Origin: Candidatus Izemoplasma sp.
Lineage (GTDB): Bacteria; Bacillota_I; Bacilli_A; Izemoplasmatales; Izemoplasmataceae
Assembly: GCA_007117885.1 (NCBI GenBank)
Contig: SKFS01000135.1
Location: 1 to 36,185, forward strand
DNA: 36,185 bases
Direction of reading: 5' to 3'
Both the position numbers and the translations under genes were made by a program. Position 1 is the first letter of the stretch. Each line of letters opens with the position of its first letter. This document shows, piece by piece, positions 1 through 8,427 of the stretch. Under the pieces are notes generated by a model that saw nothing but the letters and a program-made list of their open reading frames with translations, did not search any database and was not told the origin of the DNA.

Positions 1-106
1 ACTCACCCGTTCGCCACTGAAAACCCCGAAGGATTTTCCGTTCGACTTGCATGTATTAGGCATGCCGCCAGCGTTTATCCTGAGCCAGGATCAAACTCTC
101 CATAAA
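1..106 (-). rRNA. rrs: 16S rRNA, 5' end only (partial)
   Basis: Read on the minus strand, positions 99-81 give the universal 16S start AGAGTTTGATCCTGGCTCA. It is followed by the usual GGCGGCATGCCTAATACATGCAAG stretch, recognisable at 76-48. The gene starts near 106, about seven bases before the AGAGTTTGAT motif as in other bacteria, and runs off the left edge, so only helix 1 to about helix 6 is present. It is transcribed away from proS, from the promoters at 236-373. Confidence 0.97.
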
Positions 107-340
107 AATATGTAAACTTCTAAACGAAGTTTAAATTTAAGGTTTGTTTGAAATCCTAATCACTCAAAGTAATTCTGTTCTATTTAGTTTTCAAAGACCA
201 TACAAAATCATACACTATCTTATCAGTGCTTAAACATTTTACAACACTTCACAGTTTAAGTCAAGCCAATTACACGCTTTTGATAAGAAAATTTAAGATT
301 AATTTCGGGTCGGAAATTTTTCAATCTCTCGGCCCGCAAT
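107..340 (-). other. rrn leader with box A-like antitermination sequence
   Basis: This is the transcribed spacer between the rRNA promoters and 16S. On the minus strand at about 200-181 it reads TGGTCTTTGAAAACTAAATA, close to the Bacillus rrn leader sequence with box A (TGnTCTTTGA). A hairpin of two 8-nt arms (TAAACTTC/GAAGTTTA) lies at 112-132 just before 16S. A GC-rich imperfect hairpin (CGGGCCG/CGACCCG) lies at about 306-336 near the predicted start site. No coding potential is visible. Confidence 0.7.
236..264 (-). promoter_or_regulatory. rRNA promoter P2
   Basis: A second sigma-A promoter inside the leader: -35 TTGACT (264-259), 17-bp spacer, -10 TAAAAT (241-236). Tandem P1/P2 promoters about 110 bp apart are typical of Bacillota rrn operons. 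The -10 is less good than that of P1. Confidence 0.65.
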
Positions 341-344
341 AAAG

Positions 345-373
345 AGTATATAACTTATCACTTTTAAAGTCAA
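345..373 (-). promoter_or_regulatory. rRNA promoter P1 with A-rich upstream region
   Basis: The -35 box TTGACT (373-368), a 17-bp spacer and the -10 box TATACT (350-345) form a near-consensus sigma-A promoter. The A-tracts immediately upstream (about 374-405) look like an UP element, as expected for an rRNA promoter. Transcription would start near 337-340. Confidence 0.8.
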
Positions 374-455
374 CCCTTTTAAATACTTTTTTTTCCTTTT
401 TTTGAAAACCGCTATTTTAAAAGCTTAAACACAGTAAACTGTAGATTAATATAAT

Positions 456-487
456 AAAAAAAAGTGCTTTTGTCAACCAAAAGCACT
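456..487 (-). terminator. Intrinsic terminator after proS
   Basis: Minus-strand stem AGTGCTTTTG (487-478), loop GTTGA, CAAAAGCACT (472-463), followed by a run of Ts (463-456). It ends the long rpsB-to-proS transcription block about 24 bp after the proS stop and insulates it from the rRNA promoter. Confidence 0.9.
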
Positions 488-510
488 CATAAATTCTGTG
501 ACGTTTTACA

Positions 511-1761
511 CTAAATATTTAACGATTTCAAGGTTTCCGCTAAATCCTCGAGATCAAGGACTTCCTTGTGATCGTTGTAGCGATTTAAAAACTCAATTTT
601 CCCGTTTGAGAAATCCTTACCAATAACCATCCGATACGGCACGCCAATCAAATCAGCATCTTTAAACTTTACACCCGCTCTTTCGTCACGGTCATCGAGT
701 AACACACGATAATCTTTTTCTAAACTACGGACCAATCCATCCACTTTCTCAATCAACGCATCGTCACGATAGTTCACCGGTACAACATGAAGATCAAACG
801 GCGTTAACTCTTTAGGCCACACCAATGCATCCTCGGTACTATGCTGTTCAACCGAAGCCATCAAGGTACGACTAATGCCAATCCCATAGCAACCCATAAT
901 CACCGGTTCTCTTTTTCCTTCACGCGAAGTAAACAGTGCATTCATACTTTCTGAATATTTCGTGCCCAACTTAAAAATGTTGCCGACTTCAATCCCTTTA
1001 GCCGTCCGAATTGTTCCCCCACATTTAGGACAAACATCGCCGTCACTTAAGCCACTAAACTCTTGGTTTGCAGCATACGAGCACGACATACAGTACGAAA
1101 TCGTATCTTCACCGACTTCACTCATCACCATAAACTCATCGGCTTCATCGCCACCAATCTGACCGGTATCGGAAGAAACAATTCGAGTTTCCAGTCCTGA
1201 GCGTCGGAAGATTTCAGTGTACGCTTCCTTCATCGATTGATACCAACGGTCTAAATCCTCTTGGTTTTCATGAAACGTATATAAATCTTTCATAATAAAC
1301 TCACGGCCACGCATTAAGCCAAAACGTGGGCGCATCTCATCCCTAAACTTCGTTTGAATTTGGTAGAGTGCAAGCGGGAGCTTTTTATAGGAATTAATGT
1401 AATCTCTCACTGCATGTGTAACAATCTCTTCATGCGTAGGACCCAAACAAAAATCTCTTTCTTTTCGGTCTTTCAAGCGCATTAACTCAGGCCCATACAA
1501 ATCCCAGCGTCCTGATTCATCCCAAAGGTCTCTAGGTTGTAAAGCCGGCATCAACATTTCACTACAACCCCGTTTATCAAGTTCTTCACGAATAATCGTC
1601 TCAATATTGCGAATCACTCTATGGGCAAGTGGCAAATACGTGTACACACCCGCAGACGTCTGTTTAATCAGGCCTGCACGGGCCATTAACTTATGGCTTT
1701 TAACTTCAGCATCCTTTGGCGCTTCTTTCAATGTTGGTACAAACAATAAACTTTGCTTCAT
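511..1761 (-). CDS. proS: Prolyl-tRNA synthetase lacking the INS editing domain
   Basis: Class II aminoacyl-tRNA synthetase that charges tRNA-Pro. Motif 1 lies around residues 48-72, motif 2 at 139-159 (FRDEMRPRFGLMRGREF) and motif 3 at about 289-304 (MGCYGIGISRTL). The anticodon-binding domain fills 321-416. At 416 aa it is about 150 residues shorter than the usual bacterial form (about 565-575). The missing part is the INS domain, which hydrolyses Ala-tRNA-Pro. In its place, residues 220-250 form a short loop with CMSC (224-227) and CPKC (244-247), a probable zinc ribbon. ATG start with GGGTG 5 nt upstream; it begins 9 nt after the rseP stop. Last gene of its operon. Function is certain; how misacylated tRNA is cleared is not visible here. 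Confidence 0.97.
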   Translation of the reverse strand: MKQSLLFVPTLKEAPKDAEVKSHKLMARAGLIKQTSAGVYTYLPLAHRVIRNIETIIREELDKRGCSEMLMPALQPRDLWDESGRWDLYGPELMRLKDRKERDFCLGPTHEEIVTHAVRDYINSYKKLPLALYQIQTKFRDEMRPRFGLMRGREFIMKDLYTFHENQEDLDRWYQSMKEAYTEIFRRSGLETRIVSSDTGQIGGDEADEFMVMSEVGEDTISYCMSCSYAANQEFSGLSDGDVCPKCGGTIRTAKGIEVGNIFKLGTKYSESMNALFTSREGKREPVIMGCYGIGISRTLMASVEQHSTEDALVWPKELTPFDLHVVPVNYRDDALIEKVDGLVRSLEKDYRVLLDDRDERAGVKFKDADLIGVPYRMVIGKDFSNGKIEFLNRYNDHKEVLDLEDLAETLKSLNI

Positions 1762-1770
1762 TCTTTCACC

Positions 1771-3333
1771 CTATTCTGTTGGTATTAACCGTAAAACATC
1801 GTTAAATGTAATATAAACAAACAGTGCTATTAATAAAATAAACATCACGAAATGGATATAATTCTCAACCCGTTTATTCACAGGTTTCTTAGCAATCGCT
1901 TCATAGCCTAAAAAGACTAGCCGTCCACCATCGAGTGCGGGGATCGGTAAGAGATTAATAATCCCTAAATTAATACTTAAAATCGCAACCCAGCTTAAAA
2001 ACGCAATAAAGCCAGCTGCAACCGCTTGCGCCGTCATCGAAGCAATGCCCACCGGTCCCGCCAGCATGTTTACCGAAATCGTTCCAGAGAATAAAGAGGC
2101 AAGCGTTGAGAAAATCATCGAAAATGTCCCAAACAACATGGTAAACCCATAACTAAACGTTCCTAAAAACTCCCGCTGGTAAATTGGACCAATGCCTGCA
2201 TCCACTGCAATCATACGAATCTGTTGGCCACTTAAGAACGCTTCATCAAAAGGATCCACCTCAAAACTCATGGTCGCACCATTACGGTTTATCCTAAGCG
2301 TCATGACTTCACCTTCTGTATTCGTCGCAATATAACTCAGTGCCTCCTGCCATGTCGACACTGGATTGCCATTGATCGCTTCAATTCTGTCGCCTGTTCG
2401 CATCCCTGCTTGATGGGCAGGAAAGTTATCCAAAACATTTAACAACAAACTCTCCGGTTCACGAAGACTCGACACAAGACCCATACTATATATATAGATT
2501 AAAGGGGTCACCGTTAAAGTCTCTTCATGGCCGTTGCGTAAGACAACAACTTCAATGCTCCGATTCGCGACTTGTTCGCGCAGAATTCGCGTCACATCGC
2601 TCCATTTCTCGACCGTTTGACCTTCGATGCGCAACACTTCATCGCCGACCTCAAAGACATTGTACAAATTAGAGTTTAAATACATTTGATACAACTCAGT
2701 ATCGGCACGAATTTCATCACTTATGACAGGAACTCGCCCAATTTCAGTCGTGTTTTCTTGCGGCAACCCTTGGATTAAAGCAATGCCGAAAAATAAGACG
2801 ATCGCTAAAAGAAAGTTCATAAAAGGGCCCATAAAAATCGTTAAAAACCGTTCGATTAACGTCTTTGATTCAAAACTTCGTTCATACGGTGCGATTTGGA
2901 GCGATTTATTTTTCATCACATAATAGGCATCACGTTTCACAGTATACTCATTAATAAATAACGCTTGATCGTCGATGCCTTTTAAATCATAGCTTTCGAC
3001 AATCACTTCGAGGGCATCTTGGTAACGCGCATCCTCAGCATCTAAAACAATATGTGAAACACGATCATCCTCAAAAATGAGTTTAATTTTTTGACCGACC
3101 TTAAGCATCTCATCATTAACTTCTTCACCGGCCATCATCACAAAGCCACCAATCGGAATCGCACGGAGACTATACAAGGTTTCTCCACGTTTTTTACTCC
3201 ACAAAATCGGTCCCATACCTAAGGCAAACTCATGGCACAAAATCCCCGCCCTTTTCGCCATCACAAAATGACCGAGTTCATGAATAAAAATAACCACACC
3301 AAGCATTAAAATAAACGCTAAAATACTGAGCAT
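1771..3333 (-). CDS. rseP: Site-2 intramembrane metalloprotease RseP/RasP with two PDZ domains
   Basis: M50 zinc protease of the cytoplasmic membrane that cleaves anti-sigma factors and leftover signal peptides inside the bilayer. The zinc motif HELGH is at residues 18-22 in the first membrane segment, and the third ligand lies in PALDGG (Asp468) near the C-terminus. Membrane segments: about 4-24, 162-188, 395-460 and 490-512. Between them lie two PDZ-like modules, a divergent one at about 220-278 and a clear one at 297-360, which is why it is 520 aa rather than the ~420 of Bacillus RasP. I chose the ATG at 3333 (AGGTGG 8 nt upstream) rather than the GTG at 3345, which lies inside dxr. It starts 1 nt after the dxr stop. 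Confidence 0.95.
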   Translation of the reverse strand: MLSILAFILMLGVVIFIHELGHFVMAKRAGILCHEFALGMGPILWSKKRGETLYSLRAIPIGGFVMMAGEEVNDEMLKVGQKIKLIFEDDRVSHIVLDAEDARYQDALEVIVESYDLKGIDDQALFINEYTVKRDAYYVMKNKSLQIAPYERSFESKTLIERFLTIFMGPFMNFLLAIVLFFGIALIQGLPQENTTEIGRVPVISDEIRADTELYQMYLNSNLYNVFEVGDEVLRIEGQTVEKWSDVTRILREQVANRSIEVVVLRNGHEETLTVTPLIYIYSMGLVSSLREPESLLLNVLDNFPAHQAGMRTGDRIEAINGNPVSTWQEALSYIATNTEGEVMTLRINRNGATMSFEVDPFDEAFLSGQQIRMIAVDAGIGPIYQREFLGTFSYGFTMLFGTFSMIFSTLASLFSGTISVNMLAGPVGIASMTAQAVAAGFIAFLSWVAILSINLGIINLLPIPALDGGRLVFLGYEAIAKKPVNKRVENYIHFVMFILLIALFVYITFNDVLRLIPTE

Positions 3334-3334
3334 A

Positions 3335-4468
3335 CTAAACACCACCTAAATATTCTTGATAAACGTATTTTTTTACCTCTTGATCATGCTCAATTACTGA
3401 ATCAAGAGTGATTTCTTTATCGTTTTCGAAACGATCAAGACAATCATAAATAATCGTCTCAATCGTCAAAAAATTAATCTTCTTGCGTAAAAATAAATCA
3501 ACGGCTGCTTCATTGGCTGCATTCATTGTCACAACATGTAACCCTTTCTTCTTTGCCACAGCCATCCCTAAATCAAACAGTGGATACTGAGCACTGTCAA
3601 TACGCTGAAAGTGCAAGGTGCGTAACTTCGTCAGATCAAAAAACGAACGATACGTCAAGACATCCTCATCTTGCAAAGCACTCACTATCGGAATCCGCAT
3701 ATCAGCCGGTCCCATATGCGTCATAATATTCCCATCCTTATAATAAATCAACCCATGTACAACACTTTCTTTATGAATCACTGCTTCAATTTTATCATAG
3801 GGGAGCTGAAATAAGTAATGCGCTTCGATGACCTCAAAAACCTTATTCATCAGCGTCGCTGAATCAATGGTTATTTTTGCCCCCATCGTCCAGTTCGGGT
3901 GCTTCAACGCATCCTTTAAGGTAACCTTCTTTAATTGCTTTCGAGAGTAATCACGAAAGCTACCGCCACTTGCGGTAATCACCACTTTCTCAACGTCTTT
4001 TAACTTACGGCCTCGCAAACACTCTCGCAACGCGGAATGTTCAGAGTCAATCGGGATTAATCGTCCTCTTGAGCGTTTCATGAGTGGCGCGATAATTTCC
4101 CCACCAACCACTAACGTTTCTTTATTCGCAAGCAAAACATCGCGATGATTTAACAATGCGGTTACTGTGGGGCGTAACCCCACACTGCCGACAAGCGCAT
4201 TCACAATCACAACATCCTTAGGTAGTTCTTCAACTAACGTCGATAACGCTTCTAAAGGATAAAACTGTGTTTCATTAAACAATGTTCGATACGTTTCTTC
4301 GATGGCGACCACTTTACACTGATGACGCATCACAATCGCCATTAACTGCTCAACATTCGTTTTAGCGGTAGCACCATAAAGCGAAAAACGCTCTGGATAG
4401 TGCTCAATAATTTCAAGCGTTTGTTGCCCAATACTCCCAGTAGCCCCTAAAAGCATAATTCGTTTCAT
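3335..4468 (-). CDS. dxr: 1-deoxy-D-xylulose 5-phosphate reductoisomerase
   Basis: NADPH-dependent enzyme that converts DXP to 2-C-methyl-D-erythritol 4-phosphate, the committed step of the MEP isoprenoid pathway. The NADPH-binding GATGSIGQQT is at the N-terminus (about residue 8). The metal/substrate site is seen in LANKETLVVGG and PIDSEHSAL, with the flexible-loop region ASGGSF and the MNKVFEVIEAH segment following. Length of 377 aa is normal. The start codon directly abuts the cdsA stop, and a GAGGTG Shine-Dalgarno lies in the end of cdsA. It supplies precursors for the product of uppS in the same operon. The rest of the pathway is not in the window. Confidence 0.97.
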   Translation of the reverse strand: MKRIMLLGATGSIGQQTLEIIEHYPERFSLYGATAKTNVEQLMAIVMRHQCKVVAIEETYRTLFNETQFYPLEALSTLVEELPKDVVIVNALVGSVGLRPTVTALLNHRDVLLANKETLVVGGEIIAPLMKRSRGRLIPIDSEHSALRECLRGRKLKDVEKVVITASGGSFRDYSRKQLKKVTLKDALKHPNWTMGAKITIDSATLMNKVFEVIEAHYLFQLPYDKIEAVIHKESVVHGLIYYKDGNIMTHMGPADMRIPIVSALQDEDVLTYRSFFDLTKLRTLHFQRIDSAQYPLFDLGMAVAKKKGLHVVTMNAANEAAVDLFLRKKINFLTIETIIYDCLDRFENDKEITLDSVIEHDQEVKKYVYQEYLGGV

Positions 4469-5278
4469 TTAAAGCACCTCAATAAACATCATCGCAATCA
4501 TCAGTGCCATCGCCGCAAAAATGCTTGAATCGAAGCGATCGAGTAAGCCCCCATGCCCCGGTAGTAGATGTGAAAAATCTTTAACATCGTGGGCGCGTTT
4601 GAGTTTCGATGCGACCAAATCGCCGATTTGCGCTAAAAACGATACAATGATCCCTAATAAAATCACTAACACTAGCGATAAGTCAGTGAAAGACGGCATC
4701 AACGAACGATACACTGTCGCAATAATAACTGCGACCACCGTCCCACCTATCGCTCCCTCAACCGTTTTTTTCGGGCTGATGAGTGGTGCGAGCTTATGGC
4801 GCCCAAATAAATACCCTGAAAAATAGGCAAAGACATCGGTGGCCATAGTCAAAATAAGTAAGTACCCTAAAAGTTCAAGACTGATGCTTCGCGTCATGCT
4901 AATGGCGGCAAAACCAAAGGCAACATACACCATCGCTAAAAACGACTTCGCAGCCATAGTCGTCTCTAATTTTTCATCGAAAACATACCAAACTAAAACA
5001 ACAATCATCACAAATAACAGACCAAGACTAAGAAGATTCTCACTCAACAACTGAAGATAATCAACCACCATTAGCGTATACAAAAAGCCCGTTGCCACCA
5101 TGTGAAAACCCCTATATCCACGACGATAAGAATGTTTTTGTGTAAATACACGAATGATTTCATAGCCAGCAACAACCGAAAAAACACCTAAAATAAGTGT
5201 AAACAACGTTACACTCACAAAGAGCATAGGAATCAATACGAGCGCTAAAACTAAACCCGTTATCAATCGTTCTTTCAT
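4469..5278 (-). CDS. cdsA: Phosphatidate cytidylyltransferase (CDP-diacylglycerol synthase)
   Basis: Integral membrane enzyme that makes CDP-diacylglycerol from CTP and phosphatidate, the branch point for phosphatidylglycerol and cardiolipin. The protein is almost wholly hydrophobic, with about seven or eight membrane segments. Near the C-terminus it carries the family signature, here KRAHDVKDFSHLLPGHGGLL followed by DRFDS. Length of 269 aa is typical. ATG start with AAAGGAG 7 nt upstream, inside the end of uppS; four bases separate the two genes. Its place between uppS and dxr is the standard Bacillota arrangement. Confidence 0.96.
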   Translation of the reverse strand: MKERLITGLVLALVLIPMLFVSVTLFTLILGVFSVVAGYEIIRVFTQKHSYRRGYRGFHMVATGFLYTLMVVDYLQLLSENLLSLGLLFVMIVVLVWYVFDEKLETTMAAKSFLAMVYVAFGFAAISMTRSISLELLGYLLILTMATDVFAYFSGYLFGRHKLAPLISPKKTVEGAIGGTVVAVIIATVYRSLMPSFTDLSLVLVILLGIIVSFLAQIGDLVASKLKRAHDVKDFSHLLPGHGGLLDRFDSSIFAAMALMIAMMFIEVL

Positions 5279-5282
5279 GCGC

Positions 5283-6014
5283 TCACTCCTTTAATCCACC
5301 AAATTTACGATGGCGTTTTTGATAATGCTTAATCGCTTTATATAAATGTTTTGCCGAAAACGACGGCCACAAAACCTTTGTGAAGTAAAACTCGGCATAG
5401 GCAACTTGCCACAAAAGAAAATTACTTAAGCGCACTTCACCGCTCGTCCGAATCAATAAATCAACATCCGGTAAATCACGTGTATAGAGTCGCGATGCAA
5501 AAACATCCTCATTAATCGACGCCAACGTGAGCTGGCCGTTTAAAACATCTTCAGCCACTTTTTTTGCGGCGCGGGTTATTTCATCATGACTGCCATAATC
5601 TAAGCACACATTAAGTGTTAAGCCTTTTCGATCCTTTGTTTTTTCTTCAACCCGCTGCATCAAATCGAGATTCGCTTGAGAGATGCGATCTCTACGGCCA
5701 CTAAAAACAACCCGAATATCGTACTCTTTAAAATTATCTTTATACTCTTCTTCAAAAATCTTAGGTAAGTTCATTAAATAGTCAATTTCCTCTTTAGGTC
5801 GGCGCCAGTTCTCCGTACTAAACGCATAGACACTTAAAAAACGAATCCCTAATTGATGCGCTTCAAGGGTGATTTTTTGGAGATTGATCGCCCCTTGTTT
5901 ATGACCGGCATGACGAGGTAGATTTCGACGCTTCGCCCAACGTCCATTGCCATCTAAAATAATCGCAATATGCTTAGGCACTGGTTTCGCCATTACTTGT
6001 TGTTTTAACCTCAT
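5283..6014 (-). CDS. uppS: Undecaprenyl diphosphate synthase (cis-prenyltransferase)
   Basis: Condenses isopentenyl diphosphate onto farnesyl diphosphate to make the C55 lipid carrier for peptidoglycan and other wall polymers. The catalytic Asp21 sits in the signature ILDGNGRWAKRR, and the C-terminal substrate motif RTSGEVRLSNFLLWQ is intact. The start is a tandem ATGATG (6017/6014). I prefer the second because its distance to GAGG (7 nt) is better; the first would add one Met. Product 243 aa. A candidate promoter and a hairpin separate it from frr. Confidence 0.96.
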   Translation of the reverse strand: MRLKQQVMAKPVPKHIAIILDGNGRWAKRRNLPRHAGHKQGAINLQKITLEAHQLGIRFLSVYAFSTENWRRPKEEIDYLMNLPKIFEEEYKDNFKEYDIRVVFSGRRDRISQANLDLMQRVEEKTKDRKGLTLNVCLDYGSHDEITRAAKKVAEDVLNGQLTLASINEDVFASRLYTRDLPDVDLLIRTSGEVRLSNFLLWQVAYAEFYFTKVLWPSFSAKHLYKAIKHYQKRHRKFGGLKE

Positions 6015-6038
6015 CATTTCACCTCATTTTCTATGCAA

Positions 6039-6049
6039 AGTATATTATA
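6039..6049 (-). promoter_or_regulatory. Possible promoter -10 upstream of uppS
   Basis: Overlapping -10-like hexamers TATAAT (6049-6044) and TATACT (6044-6039) lie 25-30 bp before the uppS start. The matching -35 positions are poor (TGGTAT or similar). It could give uppS-cdsA-dxr-rseP-proS an internal start independent of rpsB. Confidence 0.35.
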
Positions 6050-6087
6050 CACTAAAACCCTTTTTTATACCATTAAAGACAAAAGAT

Positions 6088-6107
6088 AAACCACCATTGG
6101 GTGGTTT
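6088..6107 (-). terminator. Hairpin at the end of frr, weak terminator
   Basis: Minus-strand AAACCACC / GGTGGTTT with a 4-nt loop. It overlaps the frr stop codon and is followed by ATCTTTTGTCTTT rather than a pure T-run. It is probably a leaky terminator or an mRNA-processing hairpin between frr and uppS. Confidence 0.5.
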
Positions 6108-6663
6108 AGATTTGCATTAAATCTTCTTCTTTACGACGCATTTCCGCTTCAGCTTTTTCAATAAATTGATCGGTTAACGTTTGCACGTCATCTAAATAGC
6201 CCTTTTCATCATCTTCGGTGATTTCACTGGCTTTCTGCGCTTTCTTAATGCCTTCATTGACGTCTCTGCGGATATTACGAATGGCCACTTTGGCCTCTTC
6301 AGTTAGTTTTTTGACATCTTTAACTAAAGTCTTTCGCGTTTCTTCTGTCAACTTAGGCAAAACAATGCGGATTTGCTCGCCCTCATTTTGAGGAGTGACG
6401 CCTAAGTTCGCAGCTAAAATAGCCTTTTCTGCATCTTTAATCGCGCTGCGATCATACGGCTTAATCAGTAGCTGGTTTGGTTCAGGCACACTAATGTTCG
6501 CTAGCTGATTAATCGGTGTGGGTGCGCCATAGTAGTTTACCATGACAGGATCGAGAAGCTTTGGGTTTGCACGTCCTGTCCGTACTTTTGAAAATTCACG
6601 TGTTAACGCGTTTATCGCGCCATCCATACGTTCTTCTGCTTCTAATAATAACTCATCAATCAT
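6106..6663 (-). CDS. frr: Ribosome recycling factor
   Basis: Acts with EF-G to split the post-termination ribosome. The 185-aa length and the whole sequence fit the family: an N-terminal helix with MDGAINALTREFSKVRTGRA, the domain II part with YYGAPTPINQLANISVPEP, and C-terminal helices ending in AEAEMRRKEEDLMQI. ATG start with a strong AAGGAGGA Shine-Dalgarno. It follows pyrH by 11 nt, the conserved order. Confidence 0.98.
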   Translation of the reverse strand: MIDELLLEAEERMDGAINALTREFSKVRTGRANPKLLDPVMVNYYGAPTPINQLANISVPEPNQLLIKPYDRSAIKDAEKAILAANLGVTPQNEGEQIRIVLPKLTEETRKTLVKDVKKLTEEAKVAIRNIRRDVNEGIKKAQKASEITEDDEKGYLDDVQTLTDQFIEKAEAEMRRKEEDLMQI

Positions 6664-6674
6664 AACGATCCTCC

Positions 6675-7388
6675 TTATTTAATAAGTGTTCCTATATTCT
6701 CACCAAGTGCAGCTCGTTTAATATTGCCCTTGATGTTCATATCAAATACAACAATCTCAATGTCATTGTCTTTACATAACGCCGCGGCCGTTGAATCCAT
6801 AACTTTAAGCCCGTTTTCCAAAATATCGTGATGACGTAATGTTTCAAACCGTTTTGCGTCTTGATGCAAACGCGGATCTTTATCGTAAACCCCATCAATT
6901 CCATTTTTCGCCATTAAAATCGTTTTAGCGCCGATTTCTGCAGCGCGCAAAGCACTTGTGGTATCCGTACTAAAATAAGGATTTCCTGTGCCACCACCAA
7001 AGATAACAATCATGCCTTTTTCTAAATTGCTAATGGCTTTACGACGAATATACGGCTCGGCGACCTGAGGAATATTCAAACTCGTCATTGCTCGCGTTTC
7101 GACACCGAGTGATTCTAACGCATTTTGGAGTGCCAAAGCATTCATAATCGTCGCTATCATACCCATGTAATCAGCACTGCTTCGCTCCATACCCATCTCA
7201 CTCGCTTGCTTTCCACGCCAAATGTTTCCACCACCAATAATAATGCCGATTTCAAACAAATGCAGGTCATAGGCATCTTTTATTTCAAGCGCGATATCAC
7301 GGACCCGCAAAGGATCGATGCCACGATGGTTTTCATAGCTTAAAGCTTCACCACTTAACTTAATTATCAAGCGTTTCTTTTCACTCAT
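6675..7388 (-). CDS. pyrH: UMP kinase
   Basis: Phosphorylates UMP to UDP with ATP; a hexameric enzyme of the amino-acid kinase fold. Visible motifs are KLSGEAL near the N-terminus (phosphate binding), GGGNIWRG, the UMP-site helix [18 protein letters not shown], and [14 protein letters not shown]. Length of 237 aa is normal. ATG start with GGGGAG upstream. It supplies UDP for nucleotide synthesis and for wall precursors; upp elsewhere in the window feeds UMP into the same step. Confidence 0.98.
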   Translation of the reverse strand: MSEKKRLIIKLSGEALSYENHRGIDPLRVRDIALEIKDAYDLHLFEIGIIIGGGNIWRGKQASEMGMERSSADYMGMIATIMNALALQNALESLGVETRAMTSLNIPQVAEPYIRRKAISNLEKGMIVIFGGGTGNPYFSTDTTSALRAAEIGAKTILMAKNGIDGVYDKDPRLHQDAKRFETLRHHDILENGLKVMDSTAAALCKDNDIEIVVFDMNIKGNIKRAALGENIGTLIK

Positions 7389-7411
7389 GATACTCTCCCC
7401 TTATTGAAAAG

Positions 7412-7433
7412 TAGGACACAAAAAAGTGTCCTA
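7412..7433. other. Intercistronic hairpin between tsf and pyrH
   Basis: Inverted repeat TAGGACAC / GTGTCCTA around six bases. On the plus strand it is followed by Ts, so it would terminate forward transcription, but no forward gene precedes it. On the coding (minus) strand it is preceded by As and followed only by CTTTTC, so it is more likely a processing or stability element. Confidence 0.5.
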
Positions 7434-7438
7434 TTTTT

Positions 7439-8314
7439 TTACTTATTCATTTGTGATTTAACTTCACTCGCAAAATCTTCTTGGCGTTTTTCAATGCCCT
7501 CGCCAACTTCTAAGCGAACAAACGAAACAATCGAAGATTGCGCTTCTTTAACATACTGGGAAACCGTAATATCTGGATTCTTTACAAACGGTTGATTCAC
7601 TAAACAAATTTCTTTTAAAAACTTGTTTAAACGACCGATGACCATTTTGTCAACGATTTGCTCAGGCTTTCCTTCATTCAACGCTTCATTACGTAAAATT
7701 TGACGCTCGTGCTCGATAACTTCTTCACTGATCTCATTTTGGTCGAGGTAACGAGGATTAATCGCCGCCACATGCATTGCTACATCCTTAGCGACAACTT
7801 CATTTTCTCCTGTAATCAATGCCAAAGAAACAATACGTCCGCCCATGTGACTGTAGGCACCAAACACCATGTCATCTGATTTTTTAATGACTTCTACACG
7901 TCGTAAACTTAGTTTCTCGCCAATCTTTGCAGTTGCGGCAATCACGGTATCGGCAATGGTTTTTCCTTCAAGTTCAACATTCAGTGCTTCATCGAGGTTG
8001 GTCGCATTTGAGTGTAAAATCGCTAACCCAATATTTTCCAATAAACTTAAAAATTCTTGGTTTTTTGCGACAAAGTCGGTTTCTGAGTTTAACTCATATA
8101 AAACTGCTTTATTGTCTTTGACTAAAATATTACATAAGCCTTCAGCGGCAATACGATCGGCTTTTTTCGCGGCTTTTGCAATGCCTTTTTCACGCAAGTA
8201 ATCGATGGCTTTATCGATATCTCCATTGGTTTCATCTAACGCTTTTTTACAATCGAGCATCCCTGCCCCTGTCTTCTCTCTGAGTTGCTTAACTAATGCT
8301 GCGGTTACTGCCAT
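7439..8314 (-). CDS. tsf: Translation elongation factor Ts
   Basis: Guanine-nucleotide exchange factor for EF-Tu. The N-terminal UBA-like domain begins [18 protein letters not shown], followed by the family signatures [15 protein letters not shown] and, further on, [16 protein letters not shown] reading frame extends upstream to a GTG at 8329, but that GTG overlaps the Shine-Dalgarno GTGGAGGAAA of the real ATG at 8314, so the product is 291 aa. It lies 113 bp after rpsB, separated by a weak terminator, so its expression can be uncoupled from S2. Confidence 0.97.
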   Translation of the reverse strand: MAVTAALVKQLREKTGAGMLDCKKALDETNGDIDKAIDYLREKGIAKAAKKADRIAAEGLCNILVKDNKAVLYELNSETDFVAKNQEFLSLLENIGLAILHSNATNLDEALNVELEGKTIADTVIAATAKIGEKLSLRRVEVIKKSDDMVFGAYSHMGGRIVSLALITGENEVVAKDVAMHVAAINPRYLDQNEISEEVIEHERQILRNEALNEGKPEQIVDKMVIGRLNKFLKEICLVNQPFVKNPDITVSQYVKEAQSSIVSFVRLEVGEGIEKRQEDFASEVKSQMNK

Positions 8315-8351
8315 TTCTATTTCCTCCACTCATCTTCTAATATCATTACAT

Positions 8352-8360
8352 ATTTTACCA
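8352..8360 (-). promoter_or_regulatory. Possible extended -10 promoter for tsf
   Basis: TGGTAAAAT on the minus strand fits an extended -10 (TGnTAnAAT), 38 bp before the tsf start. A convincing -35 is lacking (TTGTAT is 20 bp away). Its position just after the rpsB terminator makes an internal promoter plausible. Confidence 0.35.
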
Positions 8361-8400
8361 TATTCCATCGTTCTTTTATACAACTTGAACAGGTTTTTTG

Positions 8401-8422
8401 AAAAAGAGAGCTCAAAGCTCTC
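8401..8422 (-). terminator. Weak terminator after rpsB
   Basis: Minus-strand stem GAGAGCT, loop TTG, AGCTCTC, followed by five Ts and then C. The short T-run suggests partial read-through into tsf. It begins 6 nt after the rpsB stop. Confidence 0.65.
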
Positions 8423-8427
8423 CTTTA

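Noticed and set aside
7412-7440. Forward-strand terminator between tsf and pyrH
   Set aside because: The stem plus T-run would act on forward transcripts only, and there is no forward gene before it.
8315-8329. GTG start of tsf at 8329
   Set aside because: The GTG overlaps the GGAGG of the true ATG at 8314, and the family N-terminus begins at that ATG.
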